Part shown: piece by piece, positions 48,853-57,929 of the stretch
Position numbering within the stretch: position 1 is the first letter of the stretch
How the letters are laid out: every line of letters starts with the position of its first letter
NCBI GenBank assembly: GCA_035517775.1
Contig: DATIYF010000045.1
Coordinates: 62,001-126,000 of the forward strand
Length of the DNA stretch: 64,000 nucleotides
DNA from: DATIYF01 sp035517775
Lineage (GTDB): Bacteria > Acidobacteriota > Terriglobia > Terriglobales > Acidobacteriaceae
Reading direction: 5' to 3'
Made by a program: the position numbers and the translations under genes
The notes under the pieces: model-generated
Database searches by the model: none
Told to the model about the DNA's origin: nothing
Seen by the model: only the letters and a program-made list of their open reading frames with translations

Positions 48853-49536
48853 TCAGACCCTTGCTCCCAGCCTCAGCCTTCGCCGCACGATCTCGACGAT
48901 CTGTTGATGGGTCTCCTCGGGCGTGCCGCGGGCATCCACCAAGGCTACGCGTTGCGGCTCGCGCCCGGCGATGGCGAGATAGGCATTGTGCACGCGGCCG
49001 AAAAACGCGCGATTTTCCTGCTCGAAGCGGTTCTCGTGAGACTGCCGGCCATGGCCCGTTCCCCGCCGTTTGTTGCGGCGGCGCGCGCGCTCGACGCTGG
49101 CGGCCACGTCGGAATCCATCAGTATCGTCAGATCAGGCTGCAGATTTCCGCACAGAATACGATGCAATTCCAGCACCGGCTCGCTGCCCAGCTTGCGGCC
49201 ACCGCCCTGATAGGCTTCGGTGGAGTCGGTGAAGCGGTCGCACAAAACGATCCGGCCCTCGGCCAGAGCGGGCTGAATGACTTCCTCAATGTGCTGCGCG
49301 CGGGCGGCAAACATCAGGGACAACTCGGCCCGGGGCGCCAGGCCGTCGGTCGAACTATTGAGCAGGAGTCCGCGAATTTTCTCCGCCGTGGGCGTGCCCC
49401 CGGGCTCGCGCGTAGTAACGACGGCGAGGCCTCTTTTGCGCAGCGCTTCCGCGAGTTTTTCCATCTGCGTGCTCTTGCCGCAGCCATCCAGGCCTTCGAA
49501 GGTGATGAATCGTCCGCGCTGGCTGTGGAGGGGCAC
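48853..49536 (-). CDS. tmk: Thymidylate kinase
   Basis: From GTG 49536 the protein has 227 residues: RGRFITFEGLDGCGKST (P-loop at about 15-23), the TREPGGTP motif, DRFTDSTEAYQGGGR and a lid region with RARRRNKRRG. It phosphorylates dTMP to dTDP. In-frame TTG 49560 would add eight residues; GTG 49536 fits the usual short N-terminus better, but neither start has a strong ribosome site. Confidence 0.93.
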   Translation of the reverse strand: MPLHSQRGRFITFEGLDGCGKSTQMEKLAEALRKRGLAVVTTREPGGTPTAEKIRGLLLNSSTDGLAPRAELSLMFAARAQHIEEVIQPALAEGRIVLCDRFTDSTEAYQGGGRKLGSEPVLELHRILCGNLQPDLTILMDSDVAASVERARRRNKRRGTGHGRQSHENRFEQENRAFFGRVHNAYLAIAGREPQRVALVDARGTPEETHQQIVEIVRRRLRLGARV

Positions 49537-49666
49537 GCCGAGATGATAGCAGAGCACCAACTTCCGCCGTGGAGAGTGTCGTAATGCGATATGTTATCCC
49601 GTTCTGTTATATTCATGGATTGTGCCGCAAGTGCTTAAGCCCTTCTGTCAGCTCAAAGGAGCTTCC

Positions 49667-51577
49667 ATGTCCTCTCACTCATTCCTCCGGGGCGTGGCCC
49701 CGTGCCTGTTGCTGGCCGCCGTCGCGATAACTCCGGCCGCTTTCGCCAAAAGGAAACAGGCAAAAACTGAGCCGAAGGCCGCGCCGCCCACGATCACTCT
49801 CAGCGTGGATGCAACCCAGGCGCCGCGCAAAATCTTCCATGCCACGATGACCATTCCCGCTTCTCCGGGAACCCTTACCCTCTACTACCCGAAGTGGATT
49901 CCCGGCGAGCACGGGCCGACAGGGCCGATCCAGGAAGTGGCCGGCCTGAAATTCACGGCCGAGGGCAAAACGCTGACCTGGCGCCGCGACCTGCTCGATG
50001 GCTGGACCTTTCACGTGGAGGTGCCCGCAGGCGCAAGCAGCGTGGAGGCCTCGCTCGACTTCATGGCCCCGACGACTGAGGGAATTTACACCGGCGGCCC
50101 TTCCGCCACCGACAAAATGGCCGTGCTGAGCTGGAACACGGTTGTGCTCTACCCTGCCGGCTTCACCTCCGATGAGCTGACCTACGACGCCACTCTTAAG
50201 CTGCCCGAGGGATGGAAGTATGGCACGGCATTGCCGCTCGATTCGGAATCGGGCAATGAATTGAAGTTCAAGCCGGCAACCCTGACGCGCCTGGTGGATT
50301 CGCCCGTCATTTCCGGCGAGTATCTGCGCGTGGTGCCGCTGGCGGATAATCCGCAGCAGGAGATGGATATCGCGGCCGATAGCCCGGCGGATTTCGACGT
50401 CCCTGACGGCGTTTTCGAGCCTTACAAAAACCTGACCGGGCAGGCCGAAAAGCTTTTCACTGCGCAGCACTTTCGCGACTATCACTTTCTCTACAGTCTG
50501 AGCGATCACGTGGCGCACTTCGGCCTGGAGCACAACGAGTCGAATGACAGCCGCGTGCCCGAGCGCTATCTGGCCGATCCGCAATTGCGGCTGCTGGCGG
50601 CCGGCTTGCTGCCGCATGAGTATGTGCATTCGTGGAATGGCAAATACCGCCGTCCCGCGGACCTGGCCACCCCGGAATACGAAACCCCCATGAAAGATGA
50701 CCTGCTCTGGGTGTATGAGGGGCTGACGTCATATCTTGGCGACGTGCTGAGCGCGCGCAGCGGACTGCGCACGCCGGAACAGTATCGCGACAATCTGGCC
50801 ATGCTGGCGGCCGATCTCGATCATCGCCCCGGCCGCATCTGGCGCAACCTGCAGGATACCGCCGACGGCGTGCCTTCCATGCAAGACGCTCCGCCGCAGT
50901 GGAGCTCTTGGCGGCGGCCGCTCGATTACTACCCGGAAGACGTGCTGAACTGGTTGTGGGCGGATACCATTATCCGCGAGCAGACGCATGGGCAGAAGTC
51001 GCTGGATGATTTCTGCAAGCTTTTCTATGGCCCTCCGGGCGGCGTGCCGGAAGTGAAACCCTACACCTTCGACGACATCGTGAACGCTTTGAACCAGGTG
51101 GCTCCCTATGACTGGCGCGGCTTCTGGACGGAGCGGCTGACCAACCATGGGCCGGGTGCGCCACTGACAGGAATCGAAAACAGCGGCTGGAAGGTGACCT
51201 ACGATGACACGCCATCACCGTTGATGCGCATCGCTGAAATGGCGCATAAGGGGGTGAGTGCCGAGTATTCCATCGGGCTGCAGCTGAAAGATGACGGCAC
51301 GATTACCGACACGGTCGAGGGCATGATGGCGGCCAAAGCCGGCATTGGGCCAGGGATGAAGCTGGTGGCCGTAAACGGGCGGCAATTCACCCCGCAGGTA
51401 TTCACCGATGCGCTGAAGGCAGGCGAGCACAGCCAGGCGCCGCTCGAGCTTCTGGTCGAGAACACGGACTATTACAAGACCTACAGCCTGGATTATCACG
51501 ATGGGCCGAGATATCCGCACCTGACCAGGGATGAATCGAAGCCCGACGTGCTGAGCGAAATCATCCAGGCGAAATAA
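49667..51577 (+). CDS. M61-family (glycyl aminopeptidase-like) metallopeptidase with PDZ domain
   Basis: ATG 49667, preceded by AAAGGAG, gives 636 residues with a signal peptide (about 1-25, ending AAFA). The N-terminal beta domain of M61 is followed by the zinc site HEYVHSWN (H317, H321), KDDLLWVYEGLTSYLGD with the third zinc-ligand Glu, and a C-terminal PDZ-like domain (about 505-600; GLQLKDDGTITDTVEGMMAAKAGIGPG). The enzyme is probably periplasmic and cleaves N-terminal residues from peptides. Confidence 0.92.
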   Translation: MSSHSFLRGVAPCLLLAAVAITPAAFAKRKQAKTEPKAAPPTITLSVDATQAPRKIFHATMTIPASPGTLTLYYPKWIPGEHGPTGPIQEVAGLKFTAEGKTLTWRRDLLDGWTFHVEVPAGASSVEASLDFMAPTTEGIYTGGPSATDKMAVLSWNTVVLYPAGFTSDELTYDATLKLPEGWKYGTALPLDSESGNELKFKPATLTRLVDSPVISGEYLRVVPLADNPQQEMDIAADSPADFDVPDGVFEPYKNLTGQAEKLFTAQHFRDYHFLYSLSDHVAHFGLEHNESNDSRVPERYLADPQLRLLAAGLLPHEYVHSWNGKYRRPADLATPEYETPMKDDLLWVYEGLTSYLGDVLSARSGLRTPEQYRDNLAMLAADLDHRPGRIWRNLQDTADGVPSMQDAPPQWSSWRRPLDYYPEDVLNWLWADTIIREQTHGQKSLDDFCKLFYGPPGGVPEVKPYTFDDIVNALNQVAPYDWRGFWTERLTNHGPGAPLTGIENSGWKVTYDDTPSPLMRIAEMAHKGVSAEYSIGLQLKDDGTITDTVEGMMAAKAGIGPGMKLVAVNGRQFTPQVFTDALKAGEHSQAPLELLVENTDYYKTYSLDYHDGPRYPHLTRDESKPDVLSEIIQAK

Positions 51578-51626
51578 GCAGCGTAGAGCTTTTAGGAGTC
51601 AGGAGCCCGCCAATCCTGACAACTTG

Positions 51627-51682
51627 TCATCCTGAGCAAAGCGGCCCCTTCGCGGAAGGGACCGCGAAGTCGAACGACCCCG
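51627..51682. repeat. TGTCATCCTGAGC-type repeat with hairpin
   Basis: TGTCATCCTGAGCAAAGCGG starts a dispersed repeat that continues with GCGAAGTCGAACGACCCC. Inside, GCGG-CCCCTTC and GAAGGG-ACCGC form an imperfect stem (about 51641-51667). It belongs to the same broad repeat type as 35558-35584. The rest of the gap 51578-51784 shows no gene. Confidence 0.6.
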
Positions 51683-51784
51683 TGTTTGCCGGCAGGGGCG
51701 CCGCCGCGTGCAGGAATTTTCTCGGCTCAGTCGGCGAGTTCATGTGGGCACCGCCAGGCCTAGCCTTGCTGCGAAGAGCTTTCG

Positions 51785-52528
51785 TCAGTCTTCGCCGACA
51801 CCGGCAAATAGATCGGTCTCGTGAGCTCCGTCCACGGGCTTCGCGGATGCGGCCAGGTGATACCGCTCGGTGCGCATGTACTTGCGCACCCGGTCTTCCA
51901 GCAGAACGAACAAGGGCGACTGGCTGGTGTGCGCCTTGAAGGCGGCGATCTTGGTCTCGGTGTAGGCGCCGATCTCGAGGACCGCGGAGGCGGGAGAAAG
52001 CGTCACCGGCGGGCGGTCGGGCAATGTGAAGTTGGTGGTGGTGTAATAGAGCTTCTGCGCGCGATGCGGCTGCAAGCCATCTTTCAACTGGTCAGGAAAG
52101 CGGTTGTTGCGGCCGGCCCAGTGAAACGCCAGGCTGGCGAAAAGCCCGGCCATCGAGTGATCGGGATGGCCCGTCACTCCCCCCTCTGCGCCGAAGGTCA
52201 ACAAAACCTGGGGCCGAAACTCGCGCATCCGCAGGGTAAGATCGCAGACCACGCGATACAGGTCCTGGCGGTGAAGCTGGCCGTCGGGGTAATCGAGCAC
52301 CAGGCCGCGTGAGACTTTCAGAATTTCGCAGGCGGCGGCAAATTCCTGGCGGCGCATCGCGGCCAGTTCCTGGTCGTTCTTCGCGCCCCCGCGATGCGTA
52401 GCGGCCTGCCCGGGCGTGAGGCAGATCACGCTGGTCTCAACGCCGCGGTCGGCATAAAGACGAAGAGCGCCGCCGAATCCGCCGGATTCATCATCCGGGT
52501 GCGCCGTAATCACCATCATTCGCAGCAT
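51785..52528 (-). CDS. PIG-L/LmbE-family deacetylase
   Basis: This 247-residue zinc hydrolase has VITAHPDDESGG (AHPDDE at 8-13) and GHPDHSMAG near 137, the metal-binding set of GlcNAc-PI/MshB/BshB-type de-N-acetylases. BshB makes bacillithiol precursors; no bshA or bshC is near, so the substrate is open. Cytoplasmic, no signal peptide. ATG 52528 is used; ATGs at codons 4 and 5 are alternatives. Confidence 0.88.
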   Translation of the reverse strand: MLRMMVITAHPDDESGGFGGALRLYADRGVETSVICLTPGQAATHRGGAKNDQELAAMRRQEFAAACEILKVSRGLVLDYPDGQLHRQDLYRVVCDLTLRMREFRPQVLLTFGAEGGVTGHPDHSMAGLFASLAFHWAGRNNRFPDQLKDGLQPHRAQKLYYTTTNFTLPDRPPVTLSPASAVLEIGAYTETKIAAFKAHTSQSPLFVLLEDRVRKYMRTERYHLAASAKPVDGAHETDLFAGVGED

Positions 52529-52564
52529 ATTTTGATTGTAGCGCGAGAGCAGGAGAACCCCGGG

Positions 52565-52680
52565 TCCCGGCTCTCTTTGCGGCCTCCGCGGTTATAGGCT
52601 TGGCGGACTCAGGCAGCGCACAAAAACCTGCAACCGCAAAACCCGCAAAGAAGAGCCGCAAAAGACGCGACGACGGACCA
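52565..52680. repeat. CTTTGCGG...CGCAAAG inverted-repeat element
   Basis: The left side has TCTCTTTGCGGCCTCCGCGG and the right side has ACCGCAAAACCCGCAAAG and AGCCGCAAAAGACG, inverted relative to the left. It belongs to the same family as the elements at 57255, 57825 and 58737. It fills most of the gap between the PIG-L and mutM-like genes. Confidence 0.65.
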
Positions 52681-52710
52681 GGTTGATGCGTCCCTGCGGC
52701 GGCCAGGTCT

Positions 52711-53610
52711 TTACCGGTGCTTCAGAGCTTCCAGCTCATCCAGCGTGCGCGGCCAATCGGAACCGAGCAGCCGCGACAAGCTGCGATCGGCAAGCACCCT
52801 GCCGCCGGTCTGGCAGTGGGCGCAATAGTTGGTCTCGTTATCGGCATAGCGGATGCGCTGAATTTTTTCGCCGCAGCGCGGGCACGGCTTGCCATAGCGT
52901 CCATGAACAGCCATGCCTTCACGGAATGCCGTCACTTTCTCGGGAAACTTGCTCTCCGCTTCCGCCTGGAACTGATCTATCCAGCGCTTCAGTGTGCTGC
53001 GGGTCGCAGCATACAAGCGCTGCCATTCGCCGGACTTCAGCTTTTGTGTCAGCGTAATGGGCGAAAGCTGGGCGGCGTGCAGAATTTCGTCGGAGTAAGC
53101 ATTCCCGATGCCGCTCAGAATGCGAGGATCGGTAAGAGCTCGCTTCAGGGTGCGGTTCTCGGCGGTCAAGGCGGCGCAAAACGATTCCAGATCGCTTTCG
53201 AACACCTCAATCCCGCCCGGATCTATGGATTCGAGCGCCTCTCGTCCCTTGAACACGTGCAGCGACGCCCGATGTTTCGCACCGGCCTCGGTGAGCACCA
53301 GAGAGCCGTTGGGAAAATCGAAGGCCGCCAGATTCTGGCGGCCGCCGAGCTTGGCGCCGCGTGACCGCCAGTGCAGGCGCCCGGCGATCATCAGGTGCAG
53401 CACCAGCCACACATCGCCTTCCACTCCAATGGCGATGCGCTTTCCGATTCTCCGCAGATACTGCACGGTGCGGCCCTCCACCTCGGCAAGCGGCGGCTGC
53501 GCGGTCCGCAACAGGAACGGGCTCGCCAGCCGGACTTGCTGGATGGGCCGGCCCACAATTCGCGGATCGAGCGCGGTGATATAGGCGGCGATGTCAGGCA
53601 GTTCCGGCAT
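52711..53610 (-). CDS. mutM: Fpg/Nei-family DNA glycosylase
   Basis: Starting at MPELPDI (ATG 53610; the in-frame upstream region lacks family sequence) the protein has 299 residues. Pro2 and Glu3 are the catalytic N-terminus, GKRIAI supplies the beta-lyase Lys region, and a C-terminal zinc finger CPRC...CAHCQTGG (about 248-276) is present. It removes oxidised purines or related lesions. PELPDI instead of PELPEV and Asn/Tyr in the finger (NETNYC) place it in a divergent branch, so MutM versus Nei specificity is uncertain. Confidence 0.88.
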   Translation of the reverse strand: MPELPDIAAYITALDPRIVGRPIQQVRLASPFLLRTAQPPLAEVEGRTVQYLRRIGKRIAIGVEGDVWLVLHLMIAGRLHWRSRGAKLGGRQNLAAFDFPNGSLVLTEAGAKHRASLHVFKGREALESIDPGGIEVFESDLESFCAALTAENRTLKRALTDPRILSGIGNAYSDEILHAAQLSPITLTQKLKSGEWQRLYAATRSTLKRWIDQFQAEAESKFPEKVTAFREGMAVHGRYGKPCPRCGEKIQRIRYADNETNYCAHCQTGGRVLADRSLSRLLGSDWPRTLDELEALKHR

Positions 53611-53726
53611 AATTCCTGCGTTCCCGGCGGTCTTTCCGGTTCTGGTTGTCCGCGAAAATCTTAAACCGCCGGCACGCTTGAGAATATCGCAACGCGCGGC
53701 GAACAACTCCCGCAGGTAAGATAAGC

Positions 53727-54119
53727 ATGATTATGGCCAAGGTCCGGCTGGATAAGTGGCTCTGGGCGGCCCGCTTCTTCAAGACGCGCACCCTCGCGGC
53801 CCATGCCTGCGAGCTAGGCCGGGTGCAATCGCACGGCCAGCCGGTAAAGGCTGCCCGCGAGGTTCGGCCCGGCGATTTCCTGCACATCAGGACCGAGGGC
53901 GGGGACTACGAGGTCGAAGTTCTGCTTCTCAGCGAGATCCGCGGGCCTGCAAGCATCGCCCAGACCCTGTACCGCGAAACCGAAGTCAGCCGCGAACTGC
54001 GCGCCAAAGTTGCCGCCGAACGCAAGGCGGGGATGCACTTCACCCCCGCGCCCTCCTCCCGGCCGTCGAAGCGCGACCGCCGTAAAATCCATCAATTCCG
54101 GGGAGATAGCCGGTTTTAG
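53727..54119 (+). CDS. S4-domain RNA-binding protein, Hsp15-like
   Basis: The 130-residue protein begins with the S4 motif VRLDKWLWAARFFKTRTLAAHACELGRV (split: VRLDKWLWAARFFKTRTLAA, then HACELGRV), followed by KAAREVRPGDFLHI. This matches the Hsp15/HslR family, which binds 50S subunits carrying stalled nascent chains. The basic tail (SSRPSKRDRRKIHQF) adds RNA affinity. ATG 53727 or ATG 53733 may start it. Confidence 0.88.
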   Translation: MIMAKVRLDKWLWAARFFKTRTLAAHACELGRVQSHGQPVKAAREVRPGDFLHIRTEGGDYEVEVLLLSEIRGPASIAQTLYRETEVSRELRAKVAAERKAGMHFTPAPSSRPSKRDRRKIHQFRGDSRF

Positions 54120-54272
54120 AAGGGCCCTGGGCTCCTCAGAAGGCTGCTCGCCCGCTCAGGGCAGCAGCGCTGGGTTCGAAACCGCCCTGGTTTCGCAATA
54201 TTGCGCAGTTCACTACGCCGGCCGTCCCACAAAATAAGTTGACGATTTTCTTCCCGGCAGAATCTAAAGATC

Positions 54273-55376
54273 GTGAGGCTTCGAACTCGCCTGGTCACCT
54301 TCATCGCAATTTTGCAGTCGGTTGTTTTTCTCGGCCATTATCTCCTTTACGAAACGTGGCGCTTTGCCTTTGCTTCCAGCCCGCTGGGGCTTAAGCTCGC
54401 CCTCGGCATCCTTTCCGTCACCTTTGTTCCCGCTTCGCTGTTGGCCTTTCGCTATACCAATGGCCCGGTGCGCGTTTTATACCGTATCGCCGCCGTCTGG
54501 ATGGGGCTGCTGAGTTTTCTGGTGATCGCGGCGGTTGCTTCGTGGCTGATCTTTGCCGCCGCCTCGCTGGCCGGCCTGCACCCGCACTTCCGCCCCATCG
54601 CCGAAGTATTGTTTGGCCTTGCGCTTGCCGCCGGCCTCTATGGCGTATTCAACGCCAGTTGGACGCGCATTACCCGCATCACCGTGCGCCTGGCCAACCT
54701 GCCCGACGCCTGGCGCGGGCGGAAAGCGGCCCTGGTGAGCGACCTGCACCTGGGCCACGTCCGCAACGGAAGCTTTCTGCGCCGGACCATTGCCAAGATT
54801 CTTCGCGAAGAGCCGCACGCCATTTTCATCGCCGGCGATCTCTATGACGGCACCGCCATTGACGCGGCCAAGGCCGCCCGCCCCTTGAGCCAGCTCAAAG
54901 CCCCGCACGGCGTGTACTTCGTGGCCGGGAATCACGAGCAGTTCCGCGACGACAGCCATTATCTGAATGCCATTGCCTCCGCCGGCGTGCGCGTGCTCAA
55001 TAACGAGAAGGTGGAGGTGGAAGGTCTGCAGATTGCCGGCGTGCCCTACCGCAACGCGCGCCAGCACGGGTCGCTGGCTTCGGCCCTCAATGCCATGTCG
55101 CTGGACCGCCAGCGTGCCAGCATTCTGTTGACCCATGCGCCCGACTATCCCGAGATCGCCGAGGCCGCCGGAGTCTCGCTGCAACTCTCCGGGCACACCC
55201 ATCTTGGCCAATTCATTCCCTGGAGCTGGATTGCCCGCCGCATCTACCGCCAGTTCGTCTATGGCTTAAGCCGGATTGGAAAAATGCAGGTCTTTACCTC
55301 CAGCGGCGCGGGGACTTGGGGGCCTCCGCTGCGGCTGGGCTCCAACCCTGAAATTGTGGTCTTGCAGTTCGAGTAG
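54273..55376 (+). CDS. Membrane-anchored calcineurin-like metallophosphoesterase
   Basis: This 367-residue protein has four hydrophobic segments in the first 135 residues and then a phosphoesterase domain with SDLHLGH (about 155), GDLYDG, GNHEQF, THAPDYP and SGHTHLGQF, the full dimetal set. It resembles YaeI/YkuE-type enzymes that act on lipid or lipid-linked phosphoesters. TTGACG at 54239-54244 with AATCTA at 54261-54266 is a possible promoter that would give a nearly leaderless mRNA at GTG 54273. Confidence 0.88.
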   Translation: MRLRTRLVTFIAILQSVVFLGHYLLYETWRFAFASSPLGLKLALGILSVTFVPASLLAFRYTNGPVRVLYRIAAVWMGLLSFLVIAAVASWLIFAAASLAGLHPHFRPIAEVLFGLALAAGLYGVFNASWTRITRITVRLANLPDAWRGRKAALVSDLHLGHVRNGSFLRRTIAKILREEPHAIFIAGDLYDGTAIDAAKAARPLSQLKAPHGVYFVAGNHEQFRDDSHYLNAIASAGVRVLNNEKVEVEGLQIAGVPYRNARQHGSLASALNAMSLDRQRASILLTHAPDYPEIAEAAGVSLQLSGHTHLGQFIPWSWIARRIYRQFVYGLSRIGKMQVFTSSGAGTWGPPLRLGSNPEIVVLQFE

Positions 55377-55384
55377 GCCGGAAG

Positions 55385-56158
55385 CTAACCCGCGGCCAGC
55401 TCAGAGTCCAACCTGTCCACGCCAGACGACTCCTCTTCTTCCAGCATAAAGGCCAGCACTTCCTGCGGTACCGGGGCATTCCACACCGGCGCGAACGACT
55501 GCCGATGCAGCGGCGACGGTCCGTGCTCGCGCAAAGCGGCAAGATGACGAGGCGTGCTGTAGCCCTTGTTCGAAGCCAGGCCGTACACAGGGAACACCGG
55601 GTCCCATTCACAGATCATGCGATCGCGCTCCACCTTGGCGACGATGGAGGCCGCCGCGATTGAGGCCGAGAGCGCGTCGCCGTGAATGATCGGGGTTTGC
55701 TGCAGATCGCACTCCACGCGCATGGCGTCCACCAGCAGGTAATCCGGAGCGGGTTCGAGCAGCCTGATGGCCTCGCGCATGGCCAGGCGGGAGGCGTGGT
55801 AGATGTTGATCTGGTCTATGCGGGCGGCGTCCACGGCGGCGACTGCGATGGCGACCGCATGTTCGCGAATGCGCTCGGCCAGAACTTCGCGGCGCTCGGG
55901 CAAAAGCAGCTTCGAATCCCGCAGACCTCGAAGGCGATAGCCGGGATCGAGAATCACGGCAGCGGCCACCACCGGCCCGAACAGCGAGCCGCGGCCCACT
56001 TCATCCACTCCGGCAACCAGCTTCGCGCCCACCTCCCAGGCTTTCTTTTCGTATTTCAAAGTGCAGCGCAGCCGCTTGAGGAGCTGCAGCTTGGCGGCGG
56101 AAGCCGAGAGGGTTTTCCGCTTGACGGCTTTTACTCTGGGCGCCACGGATAACTGCAT
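55385..56158 (-). CDS. rnhB: Ribonuclease HII
   Basis: ATG 56158 gives 257 residues. VAGVDEVGRGSLFGPVV holds the catalytic DE pair, YLLVDAM a third Asp and ASIVAKVERDR the next conserved block. It cleaves RNA-DNA hybrids at ribonucleotides. The basic N-terminal 40 residues (KRKTLSASAAKLQLLKRLRC) are longer than usual, and an in-frame start at 56257 would lengthen it further. It lies beyond the rplS operon, with a PilZ gene on the other strand between them. Confidence 0.93.
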   Translation of the reverse strand: MQLSVAPRVKAVKRKTLSASAAKLQLLKRLRCTLKYEKKAWEVGAKLVAGVDEVGRGSLFGPVVAAAVILDPGYRLRGLRDSKLLLPERREVLAERIREHAVAIAVAAVDAARIDQINIYHASRLAMREAIRLLEPAPDYLLVDAMRVECDLQQTPIIHGDALSASIAAASIVAKVERDRMICEWDPVFPVYGLASNKGYSTPRHLAALREHGPSPLHRQSFAPVWNAPVPQEVLAFMLEEEESSGVDRLDSELAAG

Positions 56159-56466
56159 CTTCGCCGAGGCCAGGCCTGTGCGCAACTGTGAAAAAACCAA
56201 GGCGGCCCAAACCGGGGTTTTTCGCCCTTCCCGGCGGAGTTGCCTCTTCCTCAGCACACTCCGCCGCTAAGGCTCTGATCTCGGAACCACGAAGCGAGCA
56301 GTGAGCAAGGAACTCGCCGGGACCGCCGAGGAAAATCGCTGCGCGCAAATCGGCAATTGCCAATTGACCAAGCGCTTATCCCGGTTACCTCCCGCGGTTA
56401 CCAAGGTAAATTGACCCTGCCCCTCCCGCTTGTTACTTTCGGCACAAGGAAAGGTTTGCCAAGCGG
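56159..56466. other. 308-base gap between rnhB and the PilZ gene
   Basis: It contains a ten-base palindrome GGCAATTGCC (56352-56361) followed by AATTGACC, and short stretches in the style of the dispersed repeats. No separate gene is supported. Divergent promoters for rnhB and the PilZ gene should lie here, but I cannot place them. Confidence 0.45.
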
Positions 56467-57228
56467 ATGCCTGTCAAAGAGAACCCTTCGAGCCCGGCCG
56501 AGAACTCCTCGGACCAGACCATTGAGCGCATCGATAAGCGCATTCACGTCGCTCTGCCTTTGCGCATTACTTACTGGGACAAAGACAAAAAGCCGGGCCT
56601 GGAAATGGCCTGCACCTATGACATTTCCTCGCGCGGGGCGCGCATCACCAGCCTGCGCTGCATCAAGGAAGCCGGCGAAATCGTCGCCATCGAGCGCGGC
56701 CGCAACAAAACTTTCTGCCGCGTGGTATGGATCGGCGAGCCCAACTCCGAGCTTCACGGGCAAGTCGGGTTGCAGTGCATTGAATCCGAGCGTGCCATGT
56801 TCGAGCACGAAATTCGCGATCTGGAAGAAGCCTACGATGCCATTGCCTTCGACCCCACCGTGCGCCGCCCCATGACCACCTCGGCCAACCGCCGCCGCCT
56901 GGAACGCTTTACCGTGGAGGGCATTGCCGATCTGTTGAAGGGCGGACGCAACGGCTCGCAGAAAGCCAGGCTGAAAGACCTTTCCGAGATGGGCTGCCTG
57001 GTCACCACCCGGCAGATATTGCTGCCCGGCACCGACCTTAAGCTGGTGTTGAACGTCGCCAATTATTCATTGAGCCTGAAGGGCCAGGTGAAGCACTCGG
57101 CGCTCGATCTGGGTATCGGCATCGAGTTCAACGAAATCCGCAAGGGTGACCGCCAGACCTTGAAGTACCTGCTGCGCAAACTGGAAGAAGAGAAGCTGGA
57201 AGAAGTGTTTGACGTGGAAGTGAAGTAG
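56467..57228 (+). CDS. Protein with two PilZ-like domains
   Basis: The 253-residue soluble protein has a first PilZ-like unit (RIDKRIHVALPLRITYW..., CTYDISSRGARI; RxxxR near 22-26 and DxSxxG near 51-56) and a second (ANRRRLERFTVEG..., RLKDLSEMGCLV, about 140-240). PilZ domains bind cyclic di-GMP through these motifs. A diguanylate cyclase is not nearby. It could link c-di-GMP to motility or polysaccharide production. It ends in an acidic helix (LEEEKLEEVFDVEVK). Confidence 0.85.
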   Translation: MPVKENPSSPAENSSDQTIERIDKRIHVALPLRITYWDKDKKPGLEMACTYDISSRGARITSLRCIKEAGEIVAIERGRNKTFCRVVWIGEPNSELHGQVGLQCIESERAMFEHEIRDLEEAYDAIAFDPTVRRPMTTSANRRRLERFTVEGIADLLKGGRNGSQKARLKDLSEMGCLVTTRQILLPGTDLKLVLNVANYSLSLKGQVKHSALDLGIGIEFNEIRKGDRQTLKYLLRKLEEEKLEEVFDVEVK

Positions 57229-57254
57229 CCTGCTCTTGCCCGCCTGCCGCAGCT

Positions 57255-57362
57255 TTTTTCTGCGCACTCGGCGGCCCTCTGCGATCTCGGCGGTTTAAGC
57301 TCTTGCCGCCTCTCCTGAAAAGCCTTTAAACCGCCAAGACTGCCCGAAGCCCGCAAAGAAAT
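57255..57362. repeat. CTGCG...CGCAAAG inverted-repeat element
   Basis: The left part (CTGCGCACTCGGCGG, CTCGGCGGTTTAAGC) mirrors the right part (GCCTTTAAACCGCC, AGCCCGCAAAGAAAT); GCGGTTTAAG and CTTTAAACCGC are near-exact inverted copies. The element runs up to the rplS stop. Confidence 0.65.
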
Positions 57363-57743
57363 CTACTCGGCGGCTACCGCCTCCGCCGCCGGCTGCTCGC
57401 GCTCCACATCTTTCAGGCGGGCCGCCTTGCCGCGAAGGTTGCGCAGGTAGTAGAGCTTGGCCCGCCGCACCTGCGACGAGCGCACCACTTCGATCTTGTC
57501 AATCACCCGCGAATTCACCGGGAAAATGCGCTCCACCCCGTGGCCAAAGCTCATCTTGCGGACGGTAAAGCTGGCCTGCGGCCCGCGGCTGCGCGCAATT
57601 ACCACGCCCTCAAAGGCCTGCACCCGCTCCTTGTCGCCCTCTTTGATCTTCACGTTGACGCGAATGGTATCTCCCGGCACGAACTCAGGAAGATCGGTGC
57701 GTTTGCTCTTGGCCAGCAGCTTTTCAATAATCAAGTTCGACAT
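57363..57743 (-). CDS. rplS: 50S ribosomal protein L19
   Basis: ATG 57743, preceded by AGAGGAC, gives 126 residues beginning MSNLIIEKLLAKSKR. The family block FVPGDTIRVNVKIKEGDKER (near 26-45) and FPVNSRVIDKIEVVRSSQVRRAKLYYLRNLRGKAARLK (split across 83-115) are complete. The Glu/Ala-rich tail EREQPAAEAVAAE is extra. It is the last gene of rpsP-khpA-rimM-trmD-rplS. The in-frame extension to 57887 is repeat sequence. Confidence 0.97.
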   Translation of the reverse strand: MSNLIIEKLLAKSKRTDLPEFVPGDTIRVNVKIKEGDKERVQAFEGVVIARSRGPQASFTVRKMSFGHGVERIFPVNSRVIDKIEVVRSSQVRRAKLYYLRNLRGKAARLKDVEREQPAAEAVAAE

Positions 57744-57824
57744 GATGTCCTCTTCTGCTTCTGAACTCGTATTTTGCTTCTGAACCTGTCTTTCTGAATT
57801 CGTCCTTCTGAAATCGCCGGCTCC

Positions 57825-57928
57825 CGCTTTCTCTGCGCTCTCTGCGGCCTTTCTCCGCCAACTCGGCGGCTCGGGCTTTTCCGGCAAGAACCCTTAACCG
57901 CAAAGACCGCAAAGACCGCAAAGAAATA
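57825..57928. repeat. CTCTGCG...CCGCAAAGA element inside the ribosomal operon
   Basis: CTTTCTCTGCGCTCTCTGCGG is mirrored by three perfect nine-base units CCGCAAAGA at 57898-57906, 57907-57915 and 57916-57924. It lies between trmD and rplS. Confidence 0.75.
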
Positions 57929-57929
57929 C

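Noticed and set aside
56159..56257. N-terminal extension of RNase HII to 56257
   Set aside because: The extra 33 residues have no family resemblance; ATG 56158 already gives a longer than usual N-terminus.
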